A stretch of DNA of 64,000 nucleotides from Pseudomonas extremaustralis (GCF_900102035.1 NZ_LT629689.1:3890001-3954000); one strand, 5' to 3'; positions 36,293 through 45,487 are shown, numbered from the stretch's first letter. Notes: a model not told the origin generated them from the letters alone. Numbers and translations: made by a program.

Positions 36293-36885
36293 CACACGTT
36301 CTCCTTATCGAGGCCAATGACAATGAGGTCGTCAGTTTCGTAGGTATGCGGAGGCACGGGCAGGTTCAAGGGAGCAGGCTGAGACTTGTAGACGCGGCCC
36401 GCGAGATCGTAGTGGGAACCGTGGCAAGGGCAGAAATAGCCACCGACCCAGTCCTTGCCCAGATCGACTGGCGCAACTTCCGGGCGGAAGGTAGGCGAGC
36501 ATCCCAGGTGGGTACAGAGGCCGACAAGCAGCAGAATCTCTGGCTTGATCGAGCGCACTTCATTCTTGGCGTAAGCGGGTTGGTCGGATTTCTCAGATTT
36601 GGGGTCAGACAACTGGCCTTCGATCTTTTTCAGATTTCCCAGGATTTCCTCTGTACGACGAACAATGAACACCGGCTGGCCGCGCCATTCAGCAATCATC
36701 TGCTGGCCTGGCTCGATCTTGCTGATATTCACCTTCACCGGTGCACCTGCGGCTTTCGCCTTGGCACTGGGAAACCATGACCCCACGAACGGGACCGCGG
36801 CCCCCACCGCTCCTGCAGCACCCACAACGGATGTGGCTGCTACTAAGAAGCGACGCCGGCCTGCATTCACGCCGTCATTGCTCAT
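36292..36885 (-). CDS. petA: Ubiquinol-cytochrome c reductase, Rieske iron-sulfur subunit
   Basis: This 197-residue protein accepts the first electron from ubiquinol. It has a twin-arginine-type N-terminus (NAGRRRFLVAATSVVG), a transmembrane anchor and a Rieske [2Fe-2S] domain with ligands C124/H126 (CTHLGC) and C152/H155 (CPCHGSH), plus the disulfide cysteines C129 and C154. The proline-containing loop GCSPTF follows the first motif. It is the first gene of the bc1 operon; the promoter should lie in the AT-rich sequence at 36900-36970. Confidence 0.97.
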   Translation of the reverse strand: MSNDGVNAGRRRFLVAATSVVGAAGAVGAAVPFVGSWFPSAKAKAAGAPVKVNISKIEPGQQMIAEWRGQPVFIVRRTEEILGNLKKIEGQLSDPKSEKSDQPAYAKNEVRSIKPEILLLVGLCTHLGCSPTFRPEVAPVDLGKDWVGGYFCPCHGSHYDLAGRVYKSQPAPLNLPVPPHTYETDDLIVIGLDKENV

Positions 36886-37096
36886 TCAGTCCTCTCCCAT
36901 CAGCTTTTTGGCCTGTTAAATCAGGCGTCTACTAAGTATTAAATCTGAACTTATAAAAATTTTGCCGAATGGTAATGAAAAGCCCCACGTATGACAAGGG
37001 AATTGCCCGGGGCTTCGCCTCCAGGCCTTGTAGTATAGGGGGTCTACGGATGTGGCAAGTTGTCACGCTCAAATTAATGCATAAATTGCAGACAAT

Positions 37097-37134
37097 AAAA
37101 AACGCCCAGCTCCGTGAGGAGGCTGGGCGTTTTT
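37097..37134. terminator. Bidirectional terminator between rpsI and petA
   Basis: AAAAAACGCCCAGC pairs with GCTGGGCGTTTTT around CTCCGTGAGGAG. It lies 18 bp after the rpsI stop codon and serves the rplM-rpsI transcript. Confidence 0.88.
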
Positions 37135-37151
37135 GTGGAACGTAAAGCGAA

Positions 37152-37544
37152 TTAACGCTTCGAGTACTGCGGACGCTTACGCGCTTTACGCAGACCGACT
37201 TTCTTACGTTCAACTTCACGGGCATCGCGAGTCACGAAGCCAGCTTTGCGCAGAGCGCCACGCAGGGTTTCGTCGTACTGCATCAGAGCGCGAGTGATGC
37301 CGTGGCGGATTGCGCCAGCTTGACCACTTACACCGCCACCGATAACGGTGACGTAGATGTCGAACTTTTCAACAGTCTCGGTCAGTTCCAACGGCTGACG
37401 AACTACCATGCGGGCAGTTTCGCGGCCGAAGAAATTGTCCAGAGTGCGGTTGTTGATCGAGATGTTACCAGTGCCCGGACGCAGGAAAACGCGTGCGGTT
37501 GCGGTTTTGCGACGGCCAGTGCCGTAATTTTGAGTCGCCGACAT
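37152..37544 (-). CDS. rpsI: 30S ribosomal protein S9
   Basis: This 130-residue ribosomal protein has a C-terminal tail that reaches the P-site tRNA. It has the expected start [20 protein letters not shown] and the conserved basic end [17 protein letters not shown], finishing with the invariant SKR. It is 14 bp after rplM, forming the universal rplM-rpsI operon. Confidence 0.98.
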   Translation of the reverse strand: MSATQNYGTGRRKTATARVFLRPGTGNISINNRTLDNFFGRETARMVVRQPLELTETVEKFDIYVTVIGGGVSGQAGAIRHGITRALMQYDETLRGALRKAGFVTRDAREVERKKVGLRKARKRPQYSKR

Positions 37545-37558
37545 AATGAACTATTCCG

Positions 37559-37987
37559 TTAAAACTTCAGTTCTTGGGGCTGCTGAGCAGCATGAGGGTG
37601 AGCAGCGCCCGCATAGACTTTCAGCTTGCGAAACATATCGCGACCCAGTGGGCCCTTCGGCAGCATGCCTTTAACCGCGATTTCAATCGGGGCCTCAGGC
37701 TTCTTGGCGATCAGACCTTCGAAATTGGAAGATTTGATGCCGCCTGGGAAACCGGAGTGACGGTAGTACATTTTGTCTTGCGCTTTGTTGCCGGTAACAC
37801 GTACCTGCTCAGCGTTGATGATCACGATGTAGTCACCGGTGTCAACGTGAGGGGTGTATTCAGGCTTGTGCTTGCCACGCAGACGGCTGGCGACTTCAGT
37901 GGCCAGACGACCCAGAGTCTGACCAGCGGCGTCGACGACAAACCAGTCGCGCTGAACTGTTTCCGGTTTTGCAGTAAAAGTTGTCAT
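37559..37987 (-). CDS. rplM: 50S ribosomal protein L13
   Basis: This 142-residue early-assembly ribosomal protein has the signature [20 protein letters not shown], followed by the conserved [18 protein letters not shown] and [18 protein letters not shown]. The first gene of the rplM-rpsI operon, it has a good sigma-70 promoter about 45-70 bp upstream. Confidence 0.98.
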   Translation of the reverse strand: MTTFTAKPETVQRDWFVVDAAGQTLGRLATEVASRLRGKHKPEYTPHVDTGDYIVIINAEQVRVTGNKAQDKMYYRHSGFPGGIKSSNFEGLIAKKPEAPIEIAVKGMLPKGPLGRDMFRKLKVYAGAAHPHAAQQPQELKF

Positions 37988-38029
37988 TCTTTAATAGCCT
38001 CAGGGGCCGCCCTGTAAATTAGACGGCGG

Positions 38030-38065
38030 ATCTTACTGAATAGTGCGTACTTTGACAAGTCAAAG
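38030..38065 (-). promoter_or_regulatory. Sigma-70 promoter of rplM with a palindrome over the -35
   Basis: On the minus strand, TTGTCA (38053-38058), 17 nt and TAAGAT (38030-38035) form a good promoter for rplM. The -35 lies within the perfect 16-bp palindrome CTTTGAC-AA-GTCAAAG (38050-38065), which could be a protein-binding site or coincidence. Confidence 0.6.
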
Positions 38066-38235
38066 GCAGCCGGATACAGACGCTATCGGGGGCTCGGGTC
38101 AGCGCGTCCGTTCAACGGCAAGATTCTTCGGCAGGCGGCGCATCACTTCCACTGCAGAAAGAGGTGGGCAATTATGCAGATTGCGAAAAAAAATTCAACC
38201 TGCTTTTATGATTGTTTTCCCCGAAGGAGTACCCG

Positions 38236-39276
38236 ATGGATTATCGACAGCTGGGCCGCACCGATCTGAACGTGAGCGCGATAGCCTTGGGCACCATGAC
38301 CTGGGGTGAGCAGAACAGCGAGGCAGAGGCCTTCGCCCAGATCGAACGGGCCAAGGCCGCGGGAATCAACTTCCTCGACACGGCGGAAATGTACCCGGTA
38401 CCGCCCAAGGCCGACACCTATGCCACCACCGAGCGTTATATCGGTAATTACTTCAAAAGCCGCGGCGACCGGGCCGACTGGGTGCTCGCCAGCAAGATCG
38501 CCGGCCCCGGCAACACCATCGACTATATCCGCGACGGTCACCTGCGCCACAACCGCAAGCACATCGTCGAAGCCCTGGATGCCAGCCTCAAGCGCCTGCA
38601 AACCGATTGGATCGACCTCTATCAACTGCACTGGCCTGAGCGCAGCACCAACTTCTTCGGCCAACTGAGCTACAAGCACAAGGACGAAGACAACCTCACC
38701 CCGTTCGAGGAAACCCTCGAAGCCCTGGACGAACAGGTCAAGGCCGGCAAAATCCGCCATATCGGCCTGTCCAACGAAACCCCATGGGGCGCCATGAAGT
38801 TCCTCGCCCTGGCCGAAGCCCGTGGCTGGCCCCGTGCGGTGTCGATCCAGAACCCCTACAACCTGCTCAACCGCAGCTTTGAAGTGGGCCTGGCCGAAGT
38901 CGCCATCCGCGAACAATGCGGCCTGCTGGCCTACTCGCCCCTGGCGTTCGGCATGCTCAGCGGCAAGTACGAAGGCGGCGCGCGTCCGGCCAAAGGTCGC
39001 TTGAGCCTGTATAGCCGTTTCAGTCGTTACTTCAACCCGCAATCAGAAGCGGCATGCAGCCGTTACGTGGCCCTGGCGCGGGAGCATGGCCTGGATCCGG
39101 CGCAGATGGCCCTGGCGTTCGTGACGCAACAGCCATTCGTGACCAGCAACATCATTGGGGCGACGACGCTGGAGCAACTGGATAGCAACATTGCCAGCGC
39201 TGACCTGAAACTGTCCAAAGAAGTCTTGGAAGGGATTGAGGCTATTCAGAAGGATCATCCGAATCCGGCACCTTGA
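38236..39276 (+). CDS. tas: Aldo/keto reductase Tas
   Basis: This 346-residue NADP(H)-dependent oxidoreductase of the AKR superfamily is closely similar to E. coli Tas (ALGTMTWGEQNSEAEAFAQI; NPYNLLNRSFEVGLAEV). The catalytic tetrad is visible: D48, Y53 (DTAEMYPVPPK), K87 (LASKIAGPGN) and H132 (YQLHWPERST). The start at 38236 has GGAG 8 nt upstream. E. coli Tas complements a tyrosine auxotrophy under starvation; the natural substrate is not known. Monocistronic, followed by a REP pair. Confidence 0.92.
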   Translation: MDYRQLGRTDLNVSAIALGTMTWGEQNSEAEAFAQIERAKAAGINFLDTAEMYPVPPKADTYATTERYIGNYFKSRGDRADWVLASKIAGPGNTIDYIRDGHLRHNRKHIVEALDASLKRLQTDWIDLYQLHWPERSTNFFGQLSYKHKDEDNLTPFEETLEALDEQVKAGKIRHIGLSNETPWGAMKFLALAEARGWPRAVSIQNPYNLLNRSFEVGLAEVAIREQCGLLAYSPLAFGMLSGKYEGGARPAKGRLSLYSRFSRYFNPQSEAACSRYVALAREHGLDPAQMALAFVTQQPFVTSNIIGATTLEQLDSNIASADLKLSKEVLEGIEAIQKDHPNPAP

Positions 39277-39293
39277 TTAACCTTTAGCCCACC

Positions 39294-39360
39294 ATCGGGA
39301 GCAAGCCCCCTGCCACATTTGACCGTGTTCACAAATCCAAATGTGGGGGCTTGCTCCCGC
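39294..39360. repeat. Paired REP palindromes
   Basis: ATCGGGAGCAAGCCCCCTGC and inverted copy AATGTGGGGGCTTGCTCCCG, close together (about 18 bp apart), between the convergent tas and acyl-CoA dehydrogenase genes. Confidence 0.85.
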
Positions 39361-39383
39361 TGGGGCTCAGCGACGCCACACCA

Positions 39384-40520
39384 TCAAAGCGCCCGCGCAA
39401 TGATCTCCTTCATGATTTCGTTGGTGCCCGCATAAATCCGCTGCACCCGCGCGTCCGCCCAAGCGCGGGCGATCGGGTATTCCCACATGAAGCCGTAGCC
39501 GCCGTGCAACTGCACGCACTCGTCGAGCACCTTGCACTGCAGGTCCGTGGCCCAGTATTTGGCCATCGCGGCAGTGGGCACATCGAGCTTGCCCTCCAGG
39601 TGCAGCGCCATGCATTTATCGACGAACACACGTCCGATCTGAATCTCGGTGGCCATTTCCGCCAGCTTGAAGCGAGTGTTCTGAAAGTCAGCGATCGCCT
39701 TGCCGAAGGCTTTGCGCTCACGGGTGTAGTCGAGGGTCCATTGCAGCGCCGCCTCGGCTGACGCCAGTGCGCCAATCGCCACGGTCAAGCGCTCTTGAGG
39801 CAGCTCCTGCATCAAGTAGGCGAAGCCCATGCCGGCCTGGCCCAGCAGGTTTTCCTTGGGTACGCGCACGTCCTGAAAGAACAACTCCGACGTGTCCTGG
39901 GCCTTCATGCCGACCTTCTCCAGGCGTTTGCCCTTGTCGAAGCCCGGCGTGTCGGCCTCCACCAGAAACAGGCTGGTGCCCTTCGCACCGGCCTTGGGGT
40001 CGGTCTTGGCCACCACGATCACCAGGTCGGCGAGGAAACCGTTGGTGATGAACGTCTTGGAGCCGTTGATCACATACTCATCACCATCCAGCACAGCGGT
40101 GGTCTTGACCCCTTGCAGGTCGGACCCGGCGCCCGGCTCGGTCATGGCGATGGCCGTGACCCGCTCGCCGGAGATCAACTGCGGCAAGTACTTGTGTTTC
40201 AGCGCTTCACTGCCGTAATGCAGGATGTACGGCGCGACAATGTCCGAATGCAGCGAGAAACCGATACCCGTGAGCCCCAGGCGACTGATCTCCTCGATCA
40301 CCACCGCGCTGTAGAGAAAGTCCGCGCCCAGGCCGCCGTATTCCTCCGGCAGATGGGAGCACAGCATCCCCGCCTCGCCTGCCTTGTTCCACAACTCACG
40401 GTCGATATAACCCTGCTTCTCCCATTGCCCATGGAATGGTACGGCGTCTTTTTCAAGGAAAGTGCGCACGCTCTCGCGGAAGAGTTCGTGCTCCGGGCTG
40501 AACAAGGTTCTGGGAATCAT
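39384..40520 (-). CDS. Acyl-CoA dehydrogenase
   Basis: This 378-residue FAD enzyme introduces the alpha-beta double bond in acyl-CoA thioesters and passes electrons to ETF. Domain order is typical: N-terminal helices (TLFSPEHELFRESVRTFLEK), a beta domain with FAD-binding AIAMTEPGAGSDLQGVKTTA and GSKTFITNG, and a C-terminal helical domain ending QLHGGYGFMWEYPIARAWAD, whose glutamate (WEYP) is the probable catalytic base. Chain-length specificity cannot be read. It is divergent from the GlxA-type regulator gene, so the two may be functionally linked. Confidence 0.92.
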   Translation of the reverse strand: MIPRTLFSPEHELFRESVRTFLEKDAVPFHGQWEKQGYIDRELWNKAGEAGMLCSHLPEEYGGLGADFLYSAVVIEEISRLGLTGIGFSLHSDIVAPYILHYGSEALKHKYLPQLISGERVTAIAMTEPGAGSDLQGVKTTAVLDGDEYVINGSKTFITNGFLADLVIVVAKTDPKAGAKGTSLFLVEADTPGFDKGKRLEKVGMKAQDTSELFFQDVRVPKENLLGQAGMGFAYLMQELPQERLTVAIGALASAEAALQWTLDYTRERKAFGKAIADFQNTRFKLAEMATEIQIGRVFVDKCMALHLEGKLDVPTAAMAKYWATDLQCKVLDECVQLHGGYGFMWEYPIARAWADARVQRIYAGTNEIMKEIIARAL

Positions 40521-40664
40521 GGGTCACCTGCGTGGATTGTCGGACAAAGACGAACCACAGAGCCTATGCCGCGAAGGCGTCACGGGACACTGGACACATG
40601 CGACAAAAAATAAGACGATCCAGCCGTCTGGTGACCACTTTCCCCTATAAGAATAAATGAAATT

Positions 40665-41660
40665 ATGTCTAACCAAATCTCCACGCCCTTGCGGCGCGTC
40701 AGCATTTTGGCCATTGATCGGGTATTCGCGTCCACCCTCATGCAAGCCAAGGATTTCTTCCACCTCGCCAGCCTGCGTTACGGCAAACAGCAAGGCCTGG
40801 GCCTGACCCCGGCCTTCGAAACGCGCCTGGTCAGCCCTGACGGGCAACCGGTGCGCAGCTTCAGTAATGTGATCATGCCGGTGGACGCCGGCCTGGAAGA
40901 CGCCGACATCATCGTGCTACCGGCCTTCTGGGATGACTTCGACACCCTGTGCATCCGCTACCCGCAGGTGATGCCGTGGCTGCGCGAACAACACGCGCGT
41001 GGCGCCGTACTCTGCGGCGAAGCCACTGGCGTATTCTGGCTGGCCGAGGCTGGCTTGCTCGATGGCAAGGAGGCGACCACCTACTGGCGCTTCTTCAATA
41101 CCTTCAGCGAGCGCTTTCCCAAGGTTCAGCTCAACCAGGACAAGCACCTCACCGACGCCGACAACCTGTATTGCGCCGGCGGCACCACTTCGGCGTGCGA
41201 CCTCTATATCTATCTGATCGAACGCTTCTGCGGCGCCAACATCGCCCAGGCCGTGGCCCGCGACATTCTCTACGAAGTGCAGCGCAATTATTCGCCCGGA
41301 CGCATCGGTTTTGGCGGCCAGAAGCTGCACCAGGATGTGATCATCCTGCAGATCCAGCATTGGCTCGAAGAACACTTTGCCGACAAGTTCCGCTTCGAGG
41401 ATGTCGCCCGGGAGCACGGCATGAGCATCCGTAACTTCATGCGCCGCTTTCAGACCGCCACTGGCGACAAGCCGCTGCATTACCTGCAACGCTTGCGTAT
41501 CGAGACGGCAAAAGGCCTGCTCTCGGGCAGTCGCAAGAGCATCAAGACCATCAGTTACGAGGTGGGTTACGACGACGCGAGCTTCTTTGCGCGGTTGTTC
41601 AGGCAGCACACCGAGCTGTCACCGAACCAGTACCGCCAGCAATTCCAGCAGGCCGCGTAA
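40665..41660 (+). CDS. GlxA-type AraC-family transcriptional regulator
   Basis: This 331-residue regulator has an N-terminal DJ-1/PfpI-like amidotransferase-fold domain (about 10-190; GAVLCGEATGVFWLAEAGLL is the nucleophile-elbow region, with the family's cysteine) and a C-terminal AraC helix-turn-helix pair (about 235-325; FEDVAREHGMSIRNFMRRFQ and IKTISYEVGYDDASFFARLF). GlxA regulators in Pseudomonas control amine, carnitine or betaine catabolism; the target here is unknown, but the divergent acyl-CoA dehydrogenase gene is an obvious candidate. A REP-like hairpin with a T-run ends the gene. Confidence 0.9.
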   Translation: MSNQISTPLRRVSILAIDRVFASTLMQAKDFFHLASLRYGKQQGLGLTPAFETRLVSPDGQPVRSFSNVIMPVDAGLEDADIIVLPAFWDDFDTLCIRYPQVMPWLREQHARGAVLCGEATGVFWLAEAGLLDGKEATTYWRFFNTFSERFPKVQLNQDKHLTDADNLYCAGGTTSACDLYIYLIERFCGANIAQAVARDILYEVQRNYSPGRIGFGGQKLHQDVIILQIQHWLEEHFADKFRFEDVAREHGMSIRNFMRRFQTATGDKPLHYLQRLRIETAKGLLSGSRKSIKTISYEVGYDDASFFARLFRQHTELSPNQYRQQFQQAA

Positions 41661-41664
41661 TCAA

Positions 41665-41699
41665 ATGTGGGAGGGGGCAAGCCCCCTCCCACACTTTTT
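41665..41699. terminator. REP-type hairpin acting as terminator
   Basis: GTGGGAGGGGGC and GCCCCCTCCCAC form a perfect 12-bp stem with an AA loop, followed by ACTTTTTG. It has the core of the first REP family but, with the T-run, also works as a terminator between the convergent regulator and zapE genes. Confidence 0.75.
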
Positions 41700-41701
41700 G
41701 C

Positions 41702-42796
41702 TTAGGGTTTGTGCGCCCGCGACAGGAACTCGTGGGATTGCATTTCCAACAAGCGACTCAGGGTGCGTTGGAACTCGAAGTTCAAGCGACCGCCGGTGTA
41801 GAGGTCCTTGAGCTCGACTTCCGCCGAAATGATCAACTTGACGTTACGGTCATAGAACTCGTCGACCATGTTGATGAAACGGCGCGCGATGTCGTCGGTG
41901 GTGACGCTCATCTGCTCCACGCCGCTCAAGATCACTGCGTGGAAAATCTTGCCCAGTTCGATGTAGTCGTTCTGGCTGCGCGGGCCGTCGCACAGTTCGC
42001 GGAAGTCGAACCAGGCCACGTCATCGCAAGTACGCAGCGCAATGATTTGGCGGTTTTCGATGATCAACTTGTCGTTTTCCACCGCCTGGGTGCATTCCGG
42101 CGTAAGGGCGCGGAAGCTTTTGCGCAGGCTTTCTTGCGCCGCATCGTTGAGCGGGTAGTGGAACAACTCCGCTTGCTCCAGGTGCCGCAGGCGGTAATCG
42201 ACGCCGCTGTCGACGTTGACGATTTCGGTGTTCTGCTTGATCAGCGCAATGGCCGGCAGGAAACGCGCGCGTTGCAGGCCGTCCTTGTACAAGCCGTCGG
42301 GCACGATGTTCGAGGTGGCGACCAGGGTCACGCCGTTCTTGAACAGCTCTTCCATCAGGGTGCCGAGGATCATGGCGTCGGTGATGTCAGAGACGAAGAA
42401 CTCATCGAAGCAGATCACCCGCGCTTCTGTGGCGAAGCGCTTGGCGATGATGGTCAGCGGGTTTTTCTCGCCCGGCAAGGTCTTCATTTCTTCGTGCACA
42501 CGCTTCATGAAGCGGTGGAAGTGCGTACGGACCTTTTCCTTGAACGGCAGCGCTTCGAAGAAGGTGTCGACCAGATAGGTTTTACCGCGGCCGACGCCGC
42601 CCCAGAAGTACAGGCCCTTGACCGGCGTGCGGTCTTTCTTGCCAAACAGCTTGCCGAGCATCCCTGGCTTGCTTTGCGAGGCCGCGATCAGGTCGTCGTA
42701 CAGGCGCTGCAAATGACGCACCGCCGTTTCCTGGGCCGCATCATGGAAGAATTCAGGGCGTTTCAGATCAGCTTGATATCGTTCTAGGGGCGTCAT
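41702..42796 (-). CDS. zapE: Cell division ATPase ZapE (AFG1 family)
   Basis: This 364-residue P-loop ATPase associates with FtsZ at the constricting septum in E. coli. The Walker A motif GGVGRGKT is at 66-73 and Walker B ICFDEFFV at 128-135; AFG1-type sensor segments (VATSNIVPDGLYKDGLQRAR) follow. The start at 42796 gives MTPLERYQADL, the usual N-terminus; the frame is open 63 bp further upstream without homology. It lies 79 bp downstream of trpS on the same strand. Confidence 0.94.
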   Translation of the reverse strand: MTPLERYQADLKRPEFFHDAAQETAVRHLQRLYDDLIAASQSKPGMLGKLFGKKDRTPVKGLYFWGGVGRGKTYLVDTFFEALPFKEKVRTHFHRFMKRVHEEMKTLPGEKNPLTIIAKRFATEARVICFDEFFVSDITDAMILGTLMEELFKNGVTLVATSNIVPDGLYKDGLQRARFLPAIALIKQNTEIVNVDSGVDYRLRHLEQAELFHYPLNDAAQESLRKSFRALTPECTQAVENDKLIIENRQIIALRTCDDVAWFDFRELCDGPRSQNDYIELGKIFHAVILSGVEQMSVTTDDIARRFINMVDEFYDRNVKLIISAEVELKDLYTGGRLNFEFQRTLSRLLEMQSHEFLSRAHKP

Positions 42797-42875
42797 AATT
42801 TCGTTAGCAAGGCAACAAAAACGGGCCGTCACTGTAACGACGGCCCCGGATAATGGCAATCAACCCTTGGTCGGG

Positions 42876-44231
42876 TTAATCCTCGAGGGGGGTCAACGCA
42901 GCGCGCAAAGCGTCGATGGCGGCATCGCGGGACGCGCTGTCGGCGAACTCGGCACTGTCGGCCACCGCAGCACCGTTGAGCCAAATACTGAAGCTCAGCG
43001 CCTCGGTGCGCACATCCAGCGCATCGCCGCTTTGCAATTGCTTGGTCACCGCGCCCGCCGCCTTGCCATCGGCAAAGTGGCGCGACAGCAGCAATTGCTC
43101 GCCATCGGCCGCCAGCAGGCGGAAGCGGAAGCTGCCGTCGTCTTCGCGAAAGCTCACGAAGCGCGCGGCTTTGGCGGCTTTCTTCTTGGTGGCGACCGGC
43201 GCCGCAGCCTGGTTGACGAACGAACGCAGGCCCACCGCCTCACGCAGCTCGGCCAGGAACGGCGCGGCCACGGCGCGGGCTTTTTGGGCGCCGATCAGCA
43301 GCAGGTCTTCCATGTCCGCCGGGCGCGACATCAATTGGTGATAGCGCTCGCGGGCTTCACCCAACTGGCCGTCCAACAGCTGGAACAGGCGGTTCTTCGC
43401 CTCGCCCCAACCCAGGCCTTGCAGCAGCTCGGCGCGGAATTCCGCTTCCTGGGCCTTGCTGGCAAAGGCCTGGTACAGGGTGAACAGATGCGAATTGTCC
43501 GGGTCCTTGGCTTCGCCGGGCGCGCGGGAATCGGTGACGATGCGCGAGATTGCGTCTTTCATGTCCTTGGCGCTGGTGAACAACGGGATGGTGTTGTCGT
43601 AGCTCTTGGACATCTTGCGGCCGTCCAGGCCCGGCAAGGTGGCGACGCTTTCTTCGATCAGCGCCTCGGGCATGGTGAAGAATTCTTTACCGTTGCCAAA
43701 CAGATGGTTGAAGCGCTGGCCGATGTCGCGGGCCATTTCCACGTGCTGGATCTGGTCGCGGCCCACCGGCACCTTGTGCGCGTTGAACATCAGGATGTCC
43801 GCCGCCATCAGCACCGGGTAGCTGTACAGGCCCATGGTGATGCCCGCATCCGGGTCTTCGCCGTTTTCCACGTTCTTGTCCACCGACGCCTTGTAGGCGT
43901 GGGCGCGGTTGAGCAGGCCCTTGGCGGCAACACACGTCAGCAGCCAGGTCAGCTCGGGGATCTCCGGGATGTCCGACTGGCGATAGAACGTCACTCGGTT
44001 CACATCCAGGCCACCGGCCAGCCAGGTCGCGGCGATTTCCATGCGCGAGCGCTGGATGCGCTGCGGGTCATCGCACTTGATCAGGGCGTGGTAGTCGGCC
44101 AGGAAGTAGAAGGAGTCGGCATTGGCGTCCTGGCTGGCAAGGATCGCCGGGCGGATCGCGCCGGCGTAATTGCCCAGGTGCGGCGTGCCGGTGGTGGTGA
44201 TGCCGGTGAGGATACGGGTACGAGTCGTCAT
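42876..44231 (-). CDS. trpS: Tryptophanyl-tRNA synthetase, long form with extra C-terminal domain
   Basis: This class Ic synthetase has the HIGH-like motif HLGN at 18-21 and KMSKS at 206-210 (GRKMSKSYDN). At 451 residues it is about 115 longer than E. coli TrpS (334). The extra C-terminal part after a lysine/alanine linker (KKKAAKAARF, about 340-350) contains FRFRLLAADGEQLLLSRHF, which resembles the DUF1508/YegP fold. Such long TrpS proteins are normal in Pseudomonas, but the role of the added domain is unknown. It is followed by zapE. Confidence 0.95.
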   Translation of the reverse strand: MTTRTRILTGITTTGTPHLGNYAGAIRPAILASQDANADSFYFLADYHALIKCDDPQRIQRSRMEIAATWLAGGLDVNRVTFYRQSDIPEIPELTWLLTCVAAKGLLNRAHAYKASVDKNVENGEDPDAGITMGLYSYPVLMAADILMFNAHKVPVGRDQIQHVEMARDIGQRFNHLFGNGKEFFTMPEALIEESVATLPGLDGRKMSKSYDNTIPLFTSAKDMKDAISRIVTDSRAPGEAKDPDNSHLFTLYQAFASKAQEAEFRAELLQGLGWGEAKNRLFQLLDGQLGEARERYHQLMSRPADMEDLLLIGAQKARAVAAPFLAELREAVGLRSFVNQAAAPVATKKKAAKAARFVSFREDDGSFRFRLLAADGEQLLLSRHFADGKAAGAVTKQLQSGDALDVRTEALSFSIWLNGAAVADSAEFADSASRDAAIDALRAALTPLED

Positions 44232-44255
44232 GGGTAATCGCTTGTCAGACTGCTG

Positions 44256-44885
44256 TCAATTCGAGAGGCGCGGCAGTACCAGATCCTTCAGATCGGTCAG
44301 CTTGCCATGAAAAAAGTGTCCGCATTCTGCCACTTTCAGCAGCTCATGGGGGCGTTTGAGGGCGGCGGACCAGTTGTAGACAGTCTGGGGGTCGACCACT
44401 TCGTCGGTTTCCGGCTGGATCAGGGTCAGCGGGCAGTTCTGGGGCAAGAGGTCGGTATCGCCCAGGCGCATCACCGCAGCGGCGACCATGAACAGGTGCG
44501 CGAGCTTTTCGCCCTTGGCTTCCAGGCGGCCGCCGAGGCTGGCGGCGACATAGCCACCAAAGGAAAAACCGAGCAAGGTCATCGGCAGGTCCGGGTGTTT
44601 TTCCCGCAGCCAGGTGGCGGCCGCTTCGGCGTCGTCCACTTCCCCGCTGGCCATGTCGTGGGTTCCGGCGCTGGCGCCGACGCCACGGTAATTGAATCGC
44701 AAAGTAATCAAACCGGCATCGCGGGCGGTGCGTTGCAGGGTCGAGACGACTTTATTGAGCATGGTCCCACCCTGTACCGGGTTGGGGTGGCAGATCAGCG
44801 CCAGGCCACGTGGCTCGGGCTGATCCAGGTACAGGGCTTCCAATTGGCCTACCGGGCCATCGATCAAAACAGGGGTTTCACGCAT
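44256..44885 (-). CDS. Alpha/beta-hydrolase (small serine hydrolase)
   Basis: This 209-residue single-domain alpha/beta hydrolase has a nucleophile elbow GFSFGG (LLGFSFGGYVAASLG), an acid in PETDEVVDP and a histidine in ECGHFFHG. It also has the conserved HPNPVQGGTMLNKVV oxyanion region typical of the small 'CocE/NonD-like' hydrolases found beside trpS in Pseudomonas. There is no signal peptide, so it is cytoplasmic. The start at 44885 (MRETPVLIDG) is preferred; an upstream start would add 21 basic residues. Substrate unknown. Confidence 0.88.
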   Translation of the reverse strand: MRETPVLIDGPVGQLEALYLDQPEPRGLALICHPNPVQGGTMLNKVVSTLQRTARDAGLITLRFNYRGVGASAGTHDMASGEVDDAEAAATWLREKHPDLPMTLLGFSFGGYVAASLGGRLEAKGEKLAHLFMVAAAVMRLGDTDLLPQNCPLTLIQPETDEVVDPQTVYNWSAALKRPHELLKVAECGHFFHGKLTDLKDLVLPRLSN

Positions 44886-45032
44886 GAGCAAGGAATGAAC
44901 TCCGTGACCTCTCAAAGGGTCGACTCGTCTAGCTAAAAGTCTGTGCATGGCATCATTGCGAGCTTAATCGCGGTATACAGCGCAGGTCCGAGCCGTTAAC
45001 GTAAAGCAAAGCCGTTTATAGAGGAAGGACTC

Positions 45033-45470
45033 GTGGAACACTCGCTCTTAGTTTGGTTGTTGCCGACTCTCGCCCTGGTTGCCGGTGTCGCCATTGGATT
45101 CCTGGTTGCCCGCCTGCTGCCAAATGCCGCGCCTAACCGCACGCAGCGTCAGTTGGATGACATTCAGGAACGTTTTGACAGTTATCAGAACGAGGTTGTT
45201 ACCCACTTCAATACCACCGCGACCCTGGTCAAGAAGCTCACCCAGAGCTACCAGGAAGTACAGGATCACCTCGCCGATGGCGCTAACCGCCTGGCCCTCG
45301 ACGACATCACCCGCCAGCGCCTGCTGGCCGCGCTGCATTCCGATGCTCCGCAAACCCCACGGGAGCGCTTGACCCCGCCACGGGAAAACCAGGAGCCGCC
45401 ACGGGACTACGCGCCAAAGACGCCGAACGCTCCAGGCATGCTGGATGAGCATTACGGCTTGAAGAAGTAA
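45033..45470 (+). CDS. zapG: YhcB/ZapG-like inner membrane protein (DUF1043)
   Basis: This 145-residue protein has one N-terminal membrane helix (LLVWLLPTLALVAGVAIGFL), then a coiled coil (about 40-80, TQRQLDDIQERFDSYQNEVV) and a proline-rich disordered tail. E. coli YhcB (ZapG) links cell elongation, division and lipopolysaccharide synthesis. Translation starts at GTG 45033 with GAGGAAGGA just upstream. It ends at a strong terminator. Confidence 0.88.
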   Translation: MEHSLLVWLLPTLALVAGVAIGFLVARLLPNAAPNRTQRQLDDIQERFDSYQNEVVTHFNTTATLVKKLTQSYQEVQDHLADGANRLALDDITRQRLLAALHSDAPQTPRERLTPPRENQEPPRDYAPKTPNAPGMLDEHYGLKK

Positions 45471-45487
45471 GTCCTTCTAAAAGCATT

